Of a stretch of DNA of 64,000 nucleotides, positions 34,896 through 42,858 are shown piece after piece. Positions within the stretch are counted from its first letter, which is position 1; each line of letters opens with the position of its first letter. The stretch lies in assembly GCF_018398395.1 (NCBI RefSeq), contig NZ_JAHCBF010000001.1, forward strand, positions 62,001 through 126,000, read 5' to 3'. The notes beneath the pieces were generated by a model that did no database searches, was not told where the DNA came from, and was given only the letters and a program-made list of their open reading frames with translations. The position numbers and the translations under genes were made by a program. Origin of the DNA: Croceicoccus gelatinilyticus. Its GTDB lineage: Bacteria; Pseudomonadota; Alphaproteobacteria; Sphingomonadales; Sphingomonadaceae.

Positions 34896-35710
34896 CGCGC
34901 TGATGGATAGCGTGCGAGCAGATCGTTGCCTGGCAAGAATGGTTCGCCACGGAAATTGATCGCATTTGCAAAACGGTCGCTACACGTTGCCCAACGATGG
35001 TCACAACCCTGGCGCAGTTCCAGGCGGTCACCGGGGCTAACTATCGCCGGGAGGCGCGGCGACAGCACAAGGGCATCGTTTGCGATCGACGTGATTTCGT
35101 AGGTGAGGCCGCTGGCCGGACCGCTCACGATGCGGACCAATCCATCCAGATAATTCGCAGGCGAAATCTTCTCGTGCACGAGAAGTTGGGCTCCCCCGTT
35201 TGCAACCTCAGAGATAGAAGTTTCGAGAGTGAATTTCGGAGAAGGCAAGTTGCATCCCGGACCGCAGAACCTAGCGCGACAGGTCGGGCTTGTCCGCGGG
35301 ATCGTGTCAGCGGTGAGGCGGCTCTTTTCTGACAGGAGTTCGGCAGTGAAGCTTCCAGCTTCCTCATCGACCGTTCCGATCCGCCCGGTATAGAGCGTTT
35401 CGCGTTCGAGCGTTTGCCAGTCGACCAATCCCATCGCAACGTGGGCGTCGTCGAACCGCCCCAAGGACAAGTCATCATTCGTCACTGCGGCGTGATCGAG
35501 CGCTCCGGACATCTCTGCGCTATCAGGCTCGAAATCGGCGCTGAAGCGGATTGCAGACGGAACCATCCCCGGCGCGGTGAGGTGCCGAATGTCATCGAAA
35601 ACAAGGTCGCGGTCGTGACTGGTGAAGCCGATCGTGACGCCGTCTTTGCGATAAATGCGCCACCAGATTGCGACGGTTTCGAGGCTTCCTTCAAACCAGA
35701 CCCTGCTCAT
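34892..35710 (-). CDS. GTA gp13, DUF2163 tail hub protein
   Basis: The protein has 272 residues from the ATG at 35710, which overlaps the gp12 stop. An in-frame start 186 bases upstream would intrude into gp12 and is rejected. The sequence has IWWRIYRKDGVTIGFTSHDR at the start and CRARFCGPGCNLPS followed by a C-terminal CDHRWATCSDRFANAINFRG, which are features of DUF2163/TIGR02218 proteins. In RcGTA this is a baseplate hub with an iron-sulfur site; the four-Cys pattern here agrees with that. Confidence 0.9.
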   Translation of the reverse strand: MSRVWFEGSLETVAIWWRIYRKDGVTIGFTSHDRDLVFDDIRHLTAPGMVPSAIRFSADFEPDSAEMSGALDHAAVTNDDLSLGRFDDAHVAMGLVDWQTLERETLYTGRIGTVDEEAGSFTAELLSEKSRLTADTIPRTSPTCRARFCGPGCNLPSPKFTLETSISEVANGGAQLLVHEKISPANYLDGLVRIVSGPASGLTYEITSIANDALVLSPRLPAIVSPGDRLELRQGCDHRWATCSDRFANAINFRGEPFLPGNDLLARYPSAR

Positions 35711-38028
35711 GCGGCTTCCCGCACTTCGATAAGCGGGACGCTCGGTGCTTCGCCGGCGGCGAATGCAGCGTTCGAAACCTCGAGCCGATCTTCGGCAAAA
35801 CGAACCGGAACGTCGAATAGGTATCCCGCCCGGACTTGCGCGCCCGGCGGCGCAGCGTCGTGCAATCGTATCACTCCGCGCTGCCCGATCGACCACGCGG
35901 AAGTTTCGACCCCGTCGACACTGATCTGAATCGTTTCCGAGACCGGTCGCGTAATACGGCGCTCCTGCGCATCGTCACTGCCATAGCTTTTGATGAGCGG
36001 GAAAATGGTCTGCACCCCGTCGCCAAGTCCAAGCAATTGATCGAACGCGGACGGCGCGCCTGTCATGCCATTTGAACTGTAATCATTGGGGTCGCGCAGA
36101 CGAAAGCCGCGAGCAGCGCCCCGGCGTGCGCGAAAGAATGACAGCAGCGTGCCCAGTTCGGCCTCGGACCGGATGCCGGGCCCGACGTCGTAACGAAGGC
36201 GCGCGTCCGACCAGACGGAGTTACGATGTTCGTGGCCCGAAGCCGTGATCACGATCGTTGTCGAGAATTCCGGACTGACTGCGGCCCCCCTGCCAAGGGC
36301 GAGAGGGTAAGGGATGTCATCGAATTCCTGCATGGCGTCCTCGTTTCTCGGTGTGGGAAGGCGGACATATCCGTCACGCATGACTTGTGGGCTGGCCCAG
36401 ACGAACTGGCGATTCACGCTGCGCTCACCGGCTTCGTTCAGACCTGCATCGATAAGGGGCCAGAAATTCGAGGCATCTTCGTCAAGAAGGACGAAGCCTG
36501 AGAGGTAGTCCTGCAGTTCGACTGGATAGCCCAACCGCTCGTCAGCGATGGCGTAGGCCTTCAACCGGTCACCCGAGCGTCCGGCGGTCAGCCAGTCGTA
36601 GTCCTCGATTTGGAGCCGATCGAAAGCCGGATAGGCCCAGCCCTCGGGCAAGTTGGCTCTGTCGGATTCGGGCGTCAGCGGATCGAGAACGGTTGGCAGG
36701 AAGGTGAGCAGCCTGACTTCAGCGCCCTCCTCCTCTCGTACCGCATCGGCAAGCGCTGCCGTCGATGCGGCGAGGATCGCACCCGCCTGGTCGAGAAGCT
36801 GCGTCTGCGCCGCATCGAGCGGATCGCGCAGGGAAGGGATCGCCACGGGAGCGCCGCCGAAAGCATCGCGAGCCTCGTCATCGTAGAGGCAGATGCGTCC
36901 ATCGGCATAAGTCCACCACCAGGGCTCGCCGATCTGGAACTTCGCTTCCGCTCCATTCTCCGTCATCAGCGACACCGCCGCTCTTGCCACCTGCTGCAGG
37001 AATGCCATCGCATCATCGTTGGCAGGCGAGAGGATGTTCGACGGTGGCGACCAGCCGGTGAGCGCGGGATTGCCGTCGAGATCACGTTGCGTCCAGGCTT
37101 GCGGACAGTGCATCGCCAGAAGTTCGTAAGAGAGCGAGGCGACCGGCTCGAACCCCATCGCGGCGCAGCGCGCGAAGAAGTCTGCGTGCCAGGCCTCGGC
37201 AGGCCTATTGAGGGCAGCAGCCCCGGTATCGATGACATAGCCATCGCCTTCGGGCTTGAGCTGGAAATAATGGCTCATGCCGAGATAGTGGACGATCTCG
37301 CCCCGATACCCCAGCGCGCGGATGTTCCGCAGCAACCGTTCGGGTGTCTGGGTGCCGCAGTCGTCGAAGGCCGTGCACATGCCGATGCCGTGCTCGGGCG
37401 TCATGACGTCGCCGATTTCGAGCAGGGCACCGTTGCCGTCAGTGCGCAGGTCGCTGATCTCGGCCCACCCTTCGACTGGCGCAGCGAGATCGCCGCCCGC
37501 AGGATCGAAGCCCGGCGGGACGAGCGAGACGAACATGCGGTCGATGTCGGCACAATGGACCGGGTCTGCCTCTGCGGGCAGCAGGAAGCCGCCGTCGAGG
37601 CTGTCGAAGTCGATGGTGATCGCCGCATCAGTGGGCGAGCCTTCGGCATAGTTCCATAGCCGCACATACCAGGTCCGCGCCGCGCCATCGGCATCGCGTC
37701 CCTCGATCGTCAGGGTGGGACCGTTCAGCTGGTCGAGCTGCACGATCCCGCCCGAACGCCAGCGGAACGACACGGTCAGCCCCGTGTAGTCACGATTGGT
37801 GTCGTAACTCGTCAGCGGGTGGTCGAGCGTGTCGACGCTGTCCCAGATGAGCCCGGCAAGATCGTTCTTGCGATAGAAGACGCAGTCCACCCGCAAGGCG
37901 TCGGGCGCGGTGGTCGTGACCGCCGCCATCATCGGGCGCGGGAAGTTCACCGTCCAGAAGCGCGGATCGAAACGGGCGATCCAGTCGCTGTGCTGACCGT
38001 TGCGTTTCTTTGCCAACCAGTAGGCCAT
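35707..38028 (-). CDS. GTA gp12 (DUF2460) with a large N-terminal extension
   Basis: The protein has 773 residues. The last ~215 residues (IPYPLALGRGAAVSPEFSTT, FFRARRGAARGFRLRDPNDY, ITRPVSETIQISVDG) form the DUF2460/TIGR02217 distal tail domain that is the whole of RcGTA gp12 (~210 residues). The first ~555 residues are extra. They include strand-like segments YRGEIVHYLGMSHYFQL, FEPVASLSYELLAMHC and KFQIGEPWWWTYADGRICLY, which look like a TIM-barrel, with Glu in GEPWWW at a typical glycosidase position. It could bind or cut surface sugars. Fold assignment is inference. Confidence 0.85.
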   Translation of the reverse strand: MAYWLAKKRNGQHSDWIARFDPRFWTVNFPRPMMAAVTTTAPDALRVDCVFYRKNDLAGLIWDSVDTLDHPLTSYDTNRDYTGLTVSFRWRSGGIVQLDQLNGPTLTIEGRDADGAARTWYVRLWNYAEGSPTDAAITIDFDSLDGGFLLPAEADPVHCADIDRMFVSLVPPGFDPAGGDLAAPVEGWAEISDLRTDGNGALLEIGDVMTPEHGIGMCTAFDDCGTQTPERLLRNIRALGYRGEIVHYLGMSHYFQLKPEGDGYVIDTGAAALNRPAEAWHADFFARCAAMGFEPVASLSYELLAMHCPQAWTQRDLDGNPALTGWSPPSNILSPANDDAMAFLQQVARAAVSLMTENGAEAKFQIGEPWWWTYADGRICLYDDEARDAFGGAPVAIPSLRDPLDAAQTQLLDQAGAILAASTAALADAVREEEGAEVRLLTFLPTVLDPLTPESDRANLPEGWAYPAFDRLQIEDYDWLTAGRSGDRLKAYAIADERLGYPVELQDYLSGFVLLDEDASNFWPLIDAGLNEAGERSVNRQFVWASPQVMRDGYVRLPTPRNEDAMQEFDDIPYPLALGRGAAVSPEFSTTIVITASGHEHRNSVWSDARLRYDVGPGIRSEAELGTLLSFFRARRGAARGFRLRDPNDYSSNGMTGAPSAFDQLLGLGDGVQTIFPLIKSYGSDDAQERRITRPVSETIQISVDGVETSAWSIGQRGVIRLHDAAPPGAQVRAGYLFDVPVRFAEDRLEVSNAAFAAGEAPSVPLIEVREAA

Positions 38029-38051
38029 GATTGTCCGGTCCCCGTTTGCGA

Positions 38052-38609
38052 TCAGTAGGAAGCGAGAGCGCGGCGAACGGCGCTCGCGACCTGGCGGCTG
38101 GAGCGGGCAAGGCTCTGCGCAGACGAACTGCCGGGCTGCGCTGCGAGGTTGATCGAGACACGCACATCGCGCCCGCCACCCAGGCTCGAGCCGTTGTCGA
38201 TGCGGCCAGCGCTCGTCGGCACGAAAAGCTCGGGGCCCCTCTCTCCGACGACGTATGCGGAACCCGGCGAAACGTTACCGCCCGTGGCGCGGCCGGGCAG
38301 GCCGAGCAGGCCTCCGACGATCCCGCCAAGTCCCCCCGAAAATGCGCCCCCAAGCGAGGCGATGCCGCTACGCAGGGCAGAGGCTGCGATTTCATCGAGG
38401 GCGCGCAGGGCCGTTCGCTTGAGGTCGTCAAACCCGAGGCTGCCGCGCCGCACCGCGCCAAGCAGGCTGGTTTCAAGCACGTTACCCGCCTTGGCGAAGC
38501 CGTCGACGAGCGTGGTGTCGAACTGTTCGCGCATTCGCCCGATGTCGGCGGCAAAGCCGTCGGTGCTGGCCCTGACGTCGATCATCAGGGTTTCGATCTC
38601 GCTATCCAT
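38052..38609 (-). CDS. GTA gp11, short tape-measure-like protein
   Basis: The protein has 185 residues. A helical N-terminus (IETLMIDVRASTDGFAADIG) is followed by SGIASLGGAFSGGLGGIVGG, a hydrophobic Gly-rich stretch, and by SAYVVGERGPELFVPTSAGR, a motif common near the end of tape-measure proteins. Tail length scales with this protein, so a very short tail is expected, in line with RcGTA whose gp11 is also short. Overlaps gp10.1 by eight bases. Confidence 0.87.
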   Translation of the reverse strand: MDSEIETLMIDVRASTDGFAADIGRMREQFDTTLVDGFAKAGNVLETSLLGAVRRGSLGFDDLKRTALRALDEIAASALRSGIASLGGAFSGGLGGIVGGLLGLPGRATGGNVSPGSAYVVGERGPELFVPTSAGRIDNGSSLGGGRDVRVSINLAAQPGSSSAQSLARSSRQVASAVRRALASY

Positions 38610-38808
38610 GATCCTGCTCCATCATGCGCTTGATGTCGTCTCTCGTGACGCTGCCGTTTGCCTGCGGTTCGTGTGTGGCGGTGAAGATGGCGGCGACTTC
38701 CGCCGGGGTGGCGAGCCAGAACTCGTCCGGCCGCCACCCCACCATCAGCGCGCACTTGCCGCAAAGCCGCACTGCCGCGTCGGCGAAGCGGGCTGCGGGG
38801 GCGCTCAT
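38602..38808 (-). CDS. GTA gp10.1-like tail assembly chaperone
   Basis: The protein has 68 residues. The segment ALMVGWRPDEFWLATPAEVA is the typical core of the small phage tail assembly chaperone (DUF2376-like) found after gp10. It starts at the base where gp10 stops and overlaps gp11, so its translation is coupled to both. Confidence 0.82.
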   Translation of the reverse strand: MSAPAARFADAAVRLCGKCALMVGWRPDEFWLATPAEVAAIFTATHEPQANGSVTRDDIKRMMEQDHG

Positions 38809-39125
38809 CAGGCCCCCTGCAGCACCTGCTTCAGCACGGCGCGCAGCGCCGGCGCGCTTCCTGCAAGGCCCTGCGCCGCGATCGCCTCGCCCACGTCGTC
38901 GCGGGTGAGATCGGCGCGGTCGGCAAGGCAGTGCCAGAACAGCGAGGTCATCTCGCCAAGCTTGAGGCGGCCCTCGCTCGCCCGTTCGACCAGCGCGAAA
39001 AGCGGGCCGAGATCCTCTTCCGCAGCGACGAGCGCTGCGAATGTCGGGCGAAGGCGGCGCTTGCGGCCAAGGACCTCGATCGCAGCCTCGCCGCGGGCCG
39101 GATTGACTGGCTCGTCGGCGCTCAT
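38808..39125 (-). CDS. GTA gp10, gene transfer agent family tail chaperone
   Basis: The protein has 105 residues. The pattern ARGEAAIEVLGRKRRLRPTF, AALVAAEEDLGPLFALVERA and LGEMTSLFWHC matches GTA gp10 (tail tube chaperone-like). It overlaps gp9 by four bases and adjoins gp10.1. The gp10/gp10.1 pair takes the place that frameshifted G/GT chaperones have in lambdoid phages. Confidence 0.87.
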   Translation of the reverse strand: MSADEPVNPARGEAAIEVLGRKRRLRPTFAALVAAEEDLGPLFALVERASEGRLKLGEMTSLFWHCLADRADLTRDDVGEAIAAQGLAGSAPALRAVLKQVLQGA

Positions 39126-39535
39126 GCTGCCACCGGAAGGACCGGACCGGAGCTTTCTAGGGTGAGCGTGTAGTTGCGCTCGCCGTTGAAATCGCCGGCA
39201 TAGTCGAGCCGCTGGACGAGGAAGCGGCCCTGCATGCGCTCGCCGTCTTCGAAGCTCAGTTCGTAGTCGGCAATCGTACCGGCAAGCGCATGGCCGCGAA
39301 TGGCGTTTTCCGCCGACGAGCCGAGAAAGATCCCTGCCGCGCTGACCGAGACCTGACGGACGCCGGCCCCCGACAGCAGCTCGCGCCAGCCGCCGGATTC
39401 GTTGGTCGTCACGTTCACCGCATCGCCGGTGATGGACATGTTGGTGGTGCGAAGTCCGGCGACCGTTTCGTAAGTCGCGGGCGATGCTCCGTCGCTGATC
39501 TTGAGAAGGAAGGCGCTGCCTTTCTGGGCACTCAT
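39122..39535 (-). CDS. GTA gp9, major tail protein
   Basis: The protein has 137 residues from the ATG at 39535. A longer in-frame form reaching 39706 overlaps gp8 and lacks homology in its first part. The start SAQKGSAFLLKISDGASPAT, the central GDAVNVTTNESGGWRELL and the end RNYTLTLESSGPV are typical of phage major tail tube proteins (TIGR02126-like). It builds the short tail tube. Confidence 0.9.
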   Translation of the reverse strand: MSAQKGSAFLLKISDGASPATYETVAGLRTTNMSITGDAVNVTTNESGGWRELLSGAGVRQVSVSAAGIFLGSSAENAIRGHALAGTIADYELSFEDGERMQGRFLVQRLDYAGDFNGERNYTLTLESSGPVLPVAA

Positions 39536-39566
39536 GGGGCTGGTCTCCGGTTGGGCAAGATGGGGA

Positions 39567-39956
39567 TCACTTCGCGAGGATGCGGAAGCGGTATTCGAGA
39601 AGCACGGCTCGGATCGTCCCGCCGCGCTGTTCTGTACGGGCGCGCAGGAAGTGCTGGCTGGCGATCCTGAAGTCCGGCTGGTCCGCGGGAAGGGCGCCAA
39701 TGGCATCCTCGATCGCTTTCACCAGCGAGGCGGCAGTGGCCGGATCGTCGCCGCGCGCCTGCAGTTCGACCGCGATGCGGACTTCGCGGCCCGCGCCGGT
39801 CTTGTGGCTCCAGTCCGCGCTGGCGCTGGCGACGATGGCGAGCCATGGCAGGCTGGCGCGAAGCGGCGCCTCCTCGGTTATCGCAGACAGCTCTTGGACA
39901 AGAGTTGGCTGGGCTTTCAGGTGCTCGATCAGCGCTGCGCGCAGTGCGATTTCCAT
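39567..39956 (-). CDS. GTA gp8, DUF3168 tail terminator-like protein
   Basis: The protein has 129 residues. ALRAALIEHLKAQPTLVQEL at the start and TAASLVKAIEDAIGALPADQ with a following strand FRIASQHFLRARTEQRGGTI are DUF3168 features; this family covers tail terminators/completion proteins. It lies 31 bases before gp9 and six bases after the small frame at 39963. Confidence 0.87.
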   Translation of the reverse strand: MEIALRAALIEHLKAQPTLVQELSAITEEAPLRASLPWLAIVASASADWSHKTGAGREVRIAVELQARGDDPATAASLVKAIEDAIGALPADQPDFRIASQHFLRARTEQRGGTIRAVLLEYRFRILAK

Positions 39957-39962
39957 GTTGGA

Positions 39963-40118
39963 TCAATCCTTCCAGCGAGGTGCGAAGTCGGGCCAGAGCA
40001 GGTCTGCCCTGCGCCAGCGATCGGAGCGAGCGGCATCATCGGTTCGCCGCGATGCCCGCCGCCTCGGCGATGTGAGCAGCGAGGTGAAACCGCTGCCGCG
40101 AAGACCGGCCTCGATCAT
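39963..40118 (-). CDS. Small frame at the gp7 position
   Basis: This 51-codon frame starts at an ATG overlapping the gp6 stop (ATGA at 40115-40118) and ends six bases before gp8. It is Arg-rich (SLLTSPRRRASRRTDDAARS) and ends in WPDFAPRWKD. RcGTA has a head-tail adaptor gene of about 110 codons here. The space between gp6 and gp8 (158 bases) is too small for that, so this is either a reduced gp7 or an unrelated spacer peptide. Overlap and packing support translation; no homology is recognised. Confidence 0.45.
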   Translation of the reverse strand: MIEAGLRGSGFTSLLTSPRRRASRRTDDAARSDRWRRADLLWPDFAPRWKD

Positions 40119-40678
40119 CCGATGCGGACCCGGCGCCAGGGCTGCCAAAGCGCCGCGACCGCGCGGGGCGGCGCGACGTTGGCGTTGCCGGTGTCGCGTG
40201 TGCGGTGATGATGTGCGGCAAGGCGGATCGCGCCCTGCCGAAGCGCTTCGGGAAGGCTCGACCAGTCGGCGGCGAGCCCTGCGGTGAACCGGACTGCGAG
40301 ACGCTTTTCGGGAACACTGCCGGTAATGCGGAACCGTCCGGTGCCGTCGGCGTCGATGTCGACTTCGTAAGTCTCGGCCGCCAGCGCGGTCCGCGTGCCG
40401 TCGATTGCGATGCTCTCGATACCGGTGATGGCGGTTACCGGCCTTGTCGCAAGAAACTGCCAGCCGGTAATCGAGACCAGTGGCCGGACCGGCCAGGTTT
40501 CCTCGCAAGTCGTCTCGATCGGTCGCTCGCCGGTATAGGCTTCGCATATGTCGAGCGAGGCGTTCAGGAGATTGCCGAGCAGCGCGTCTTCGCGCGTGGA
40601 ATTGATGCCAAGCCACTCCTTCAACTCGGCCAGTGCCGAGGCGGGAAGGGGGACGGGGGCAAGAATGGCGCGCTTCAT
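40115..40678 (-). CDS. GTA gp6, head-tail connector protein
   Basis: The protein has 187 residues. LAELKEWLGINSTREDALLG and the following ASLDICEAYTGERPI form the helical N-terminus typical of phage gp6-like head-tail connectors; ITGWQFLATRPVTAI and VRFTAGLAADWSSLPEALRQ are also characteristic. It sits under the portal in the capsid vertex. A 139-base gap with a strong hairpin separates it from the capsid gene upstream. Confidence 0.88.
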   Translation of the reverse strand: MKRAILAPVPLPASALAELKEWLGINSTREDALLGNLLNASLDICEAYTGERPIETTCEETWPVRPLVSITGWQFLATRPVTAITGIESIAIDGTRTALAAETYEVDIDADGTGRFRITGSVPEKRLAVRFTAGLAADWSSLPEALRQGAIRLAAHHHRTRDTGNANVAPPRAVAALWQPWRRVRIG

Positions 40679-40719
40679 AGCGGTCCAGCCTTTCCTGTCG
40701 AATGCGGTTCAAAAGGGAA

Positions 40720-40754
40720 GCACCTGCACCGGCGGGATGAACCGGTGCAGGTGC
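40720..40754 (-). terminator. Strong hairpin after capsid gene
   Basis: GCACCTGCACCGG (40720-40732) and CCGGTGCAGGTGC (40742-40754) form a perfect 13-bp stem with a 9-base loop between the capsid and gp6 genes. In the minus-strand transcript it is followed by TTCCCTTTT, so it could attenuate transcription or protect the capsid mRNA's 3' end. Confidence 0.75.
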
Positions 40755-40817
40755 CTCGAGGGTGCGGGTCAGGCGGGAAGGGGAAACCGCGTTACCCGCA
40801 TCGGGGCCTGGAGGGGA

Positions 40818-41966
40818 TCAGGCCTCGATCTTGAGGAGCTTGATCGCGTCGCTGTCGAGCACCTGCCCGCCGATGCGCTTCGTCGCGTAGAAGTGGACGA
40901 AGGGCTTGTTCGAGAACGGGTCGCGCAGGATCGAGGTCGCGGTGCGTTCCGCGATCAGGTAGCCGGCGCGGAAGTTGCCGAAGGCGATCGGCGTGGTGCC
41001 GGCTGCGACATCGGGCATGTCCTCTGCCTCGATGATCGGATAGCCGAGCAGGCGATCGGGCTGGCCCTCGATCAGGCCCGGCTGCCACAGGAACGCGCCG
41101 TCCGAGGTCTTGAGCTTGCGCACGGCGGCCATCGTTGCCGAGTTCATGACCCAGCTCGCGCCCTGTCGGTGCGAAGCCTTCAGAGTGTGGACGAGGTCGA
41201 TCAGTTTGGCCTCGGGCGCGGTGTCGAAGCCGCTGGCGTTGCCCGAACCGACATACTGCAGCGAACCGAACGTGCGGGCCGCGTCGTCAGCAGCCGACTG
41301 GTTCGACATCAGGAAGCCGAGCGGCTGGTCGACACCGGTGCCGTTGACGAAGGCGGCACCTTCGGCGCGGGCGAACTCGGTTGCGATCTCGTCGGCAAGC
41401 CATGCCTCGAGGTCGAAGCCCGCATCGTCGAGCATCGCCTGGCTGGAAGCCGGATTGGCGTAAAGCTCACCGGTCGGCGGGGCGATCTCGTGGAAGGTCG
41501 GCGTCGCGGTTTCGGGACGTGCAGCCGCGTCGCTGACCCAGCCCGAGGACGTGCCCGCACCGGTAACCAGCTTGCGATAACCGGCGCTGCCGACCTGGAC
41601 GACCTGCGCGATCTGACGGATCGGGCTGATTTCTTTCAGCGAGCGGGCGATCATCGCGTCCAGTTCACGCGGCACGGCATAGCCGCCGTCGCTCTGCACC
41701 GCGCCCGAGATCGACTTCAGCTCGGTCTCGCGGCCCTGGCGCAGGTAGTTGTTGACGAAGCCTTTCACCTCGGCGCTCTGCATCGCGGTGCCGGGCTGGC
41801 CGCCGTCGATCATCGGGCGGGCCGCGGCGCGGCTCACCTTTTCGAGCCGGCCCTTGACCTCCTCGACGTCGCGGCGCAGGCCCTTGATGGCCTCGTCAGC
41901 GGCGTCCTGGCGCGCAACAATATCGAAGGAGGCGTCGAGGCCTTCCATCTTGGTTTCCATATTCAT
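40818..41966 (-). CDS. GTA gp5, HK97-fold major capsid protein
   Basis: The protein has 382 residues from the ATG at 41966, chosen for the AGGTG ribosome site and because the longer frame runs into gp4. A coiled-coil-like N-terminal region (residues ~1-50, IKGLRRDVEEVKGRLEKVSR) acts as delta/scaffold and is likely removed by the gp4 protease. The HK97 core follows, with SDGGYAVPRELDAMIARSLK, RKLVTGAGTSSGWVSDAA and LGYPIIEAEDMPDVAAGT. It is the most abundant particle protein, and its gene is the only one flanked by hairpins on both sides. Confidence 0.95.
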   Translation of the reverse strand: MNMETKMEGLDASFDIVARQDAADEAIKGLRRDVEEVKGRLEKVSRAAARPMIDGGQPGTAMQSAEVKGFVNNYLRQGRETELKSISGAVQSDGGYAVPRELDAMIARSLKEISPIRQIAQVVQVGSAGYRKLVTGAGTSSGWVSDAAARPETATPTFHEIAPPTGELYANPASSQAMLDDAGFDLEAWLADEIATEFARAEGAAFVNGTGVDQPLGFLMSNQSAADDAARTFGSLQYVGSGNASGFDTAPEAKLIDLVHTLKASHRQGASWVMNSATMAAVRKLKTSDGAFLWQPGLIEGQPDRLLGYPIIEAEDMPDVAAGTTPIAFGNFRAGYLIAERTATSILRDPFSNKPFVHFYATKRIGGQVLDSDAIKLLKIEA

Positions 41967-41990
41967 GGGGCAATTCACCTTTCGCACATG

Positions 41991-42016
41991 AAAAAGGCCG
42001 CCTCTTGCGGGCGACC
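41991..42016 (-). terminator. Intrinsic-terminator-like hairpin before capsid gene
   Basis: In the minus-strand transcript GGTCGCC (42016-42010) pairs with GGCGGCC (42002-41996) with one G-U pair, then TTTTT (41995-41991). It lies 25 bases before the capsid start, within the 116-base gp4-gp5 gap. It has all the parts of a weak terminator or a processing site. Confidence 0.6.
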
Positions 42017-42082
42017 GTTCGGGTTGCTGCCAGGGGCAGCCTTCGATCCGCGCGCCAGACCGGCACGCGGAAATTCGTTGGA

Positions 42083-42553
42083 TCAGTTGACGAAGTGGAC
42101 GCGCGCACCGTGCTGCATCGGACGGTGAACCAGGCTCACTTCGAAGATGTCGACTTGCGCCAGTTCGCGGCCCTGTCGGCCATCGGCGTGGGTCACCTGC
42201 TTCGATGCCTTTGCACGATATCCGAATGACAGGCCGGACAGCTTGCCGTCCTTCAGCATACGCGCCGCCGCGCTGTCGGGATTGTCGATACGGGCCACGA
42301 CACGCAGGCCGCGTTCGTCCTCGCCGATGCGTTCGATCCAGCCAATCTGCTGGTCGGGACGGTGCTGCCAAAGGAGCGGGATGGCCTCGCCGGACTTCTT
42401 GCGCTCGGCAAGGCTGGCCTCGAAAGCACCGGGGCGGATGAGATCGCGGCCCGCGTCGATCTTGTCGAACAGCGCGGCGTAGCCTGCAAAGCGGACGGCA
42501 TCGAAGCCGGTCGTGAACTTGGTTTCGATCGTTTCAGGGGTTTCGTGTTTCAT
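42083..42553 (-). CDS. GTA gp4, prohead protease
   Basis: The protein has 156 residues from the ATG at 42553 that overlaps the stop of the DUF6127 gene. RFAGYAALFDKIDAGRDLIR at the start, IPLLWQHRPDQQIGWIERIG (catalytic His) and KLSGLSFGYRAK (catalytic Ser) match HK97-type prohead proteases of family U35. It matures the capsid by cutting the gp5 N-terminus. Confidence 0.93.
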   Translation of the reverse strand: MKHETPETIETKFTTGFDAVRFAGYAALFDKIDAGRDLIRPGAFEASLAERKKSGEAIPLLWQHRPDQQIGWIERIGEDERGLRVVARIDNPDSAAARMLKDGKLSGLSFGYRAKASKQVTHADGRQGRELAQVDIFEVSLVHRPMQHGARVHFVN

Positions 42554-42858
42554 CGGACGAGATCTCCAAGGCCCAGCCGGACCGCGATGGCAAAGAGGAG
42601 GAGGGCAAGAACGCCGCGCACGACCCAGTCGACGGCAGCACGCCATGCGCTGCGCTTGGCATCGCGCCATGCGGCCAGCAGTTCGCGCAGTTCGGCGAGG
42701 TCCTCGTGCGCGTTCGCGTCATCGAGCCCCATGCGGGCGAGCACGCGGGTCGCGCCCAGCTCGCTCGCTTCCTCGACGACGGCGCGCAGGGTCACGAAGT
42801 CGCCGCCCGCGTCCTCGGCCTGCGCGATGAGGCGGGCGAGGAGGTCCTGCCGGTTCAT
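42550..42858 (-). CDS. DUF6127 (gp3.5-like) small membrane protein
   Basis: The protein has 102 residues. A charged helical part (RQDLLARLIAQAEDAGGDFV) is followed by a single C-terminal membrane segment (VVRGVLALLLFAIAVRLGL). Small proteins of this type lie between portal and protease genes in alphaproteobacterial GTAs. It overlaps both neighbours by four bases. Function is unknown; membrane anchoring of head assembly is a guess. Confidence 0.8.
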   Translation of the reverse strand: MNRQDLLARLIAQAEDAGGDFVTLRAVVEEASELGATRVLARMGLDDANAHEDLAELRELLAAWRDAKRSAWRAAVDWVVRGVLALLLFAIAVRLGLGDLVR

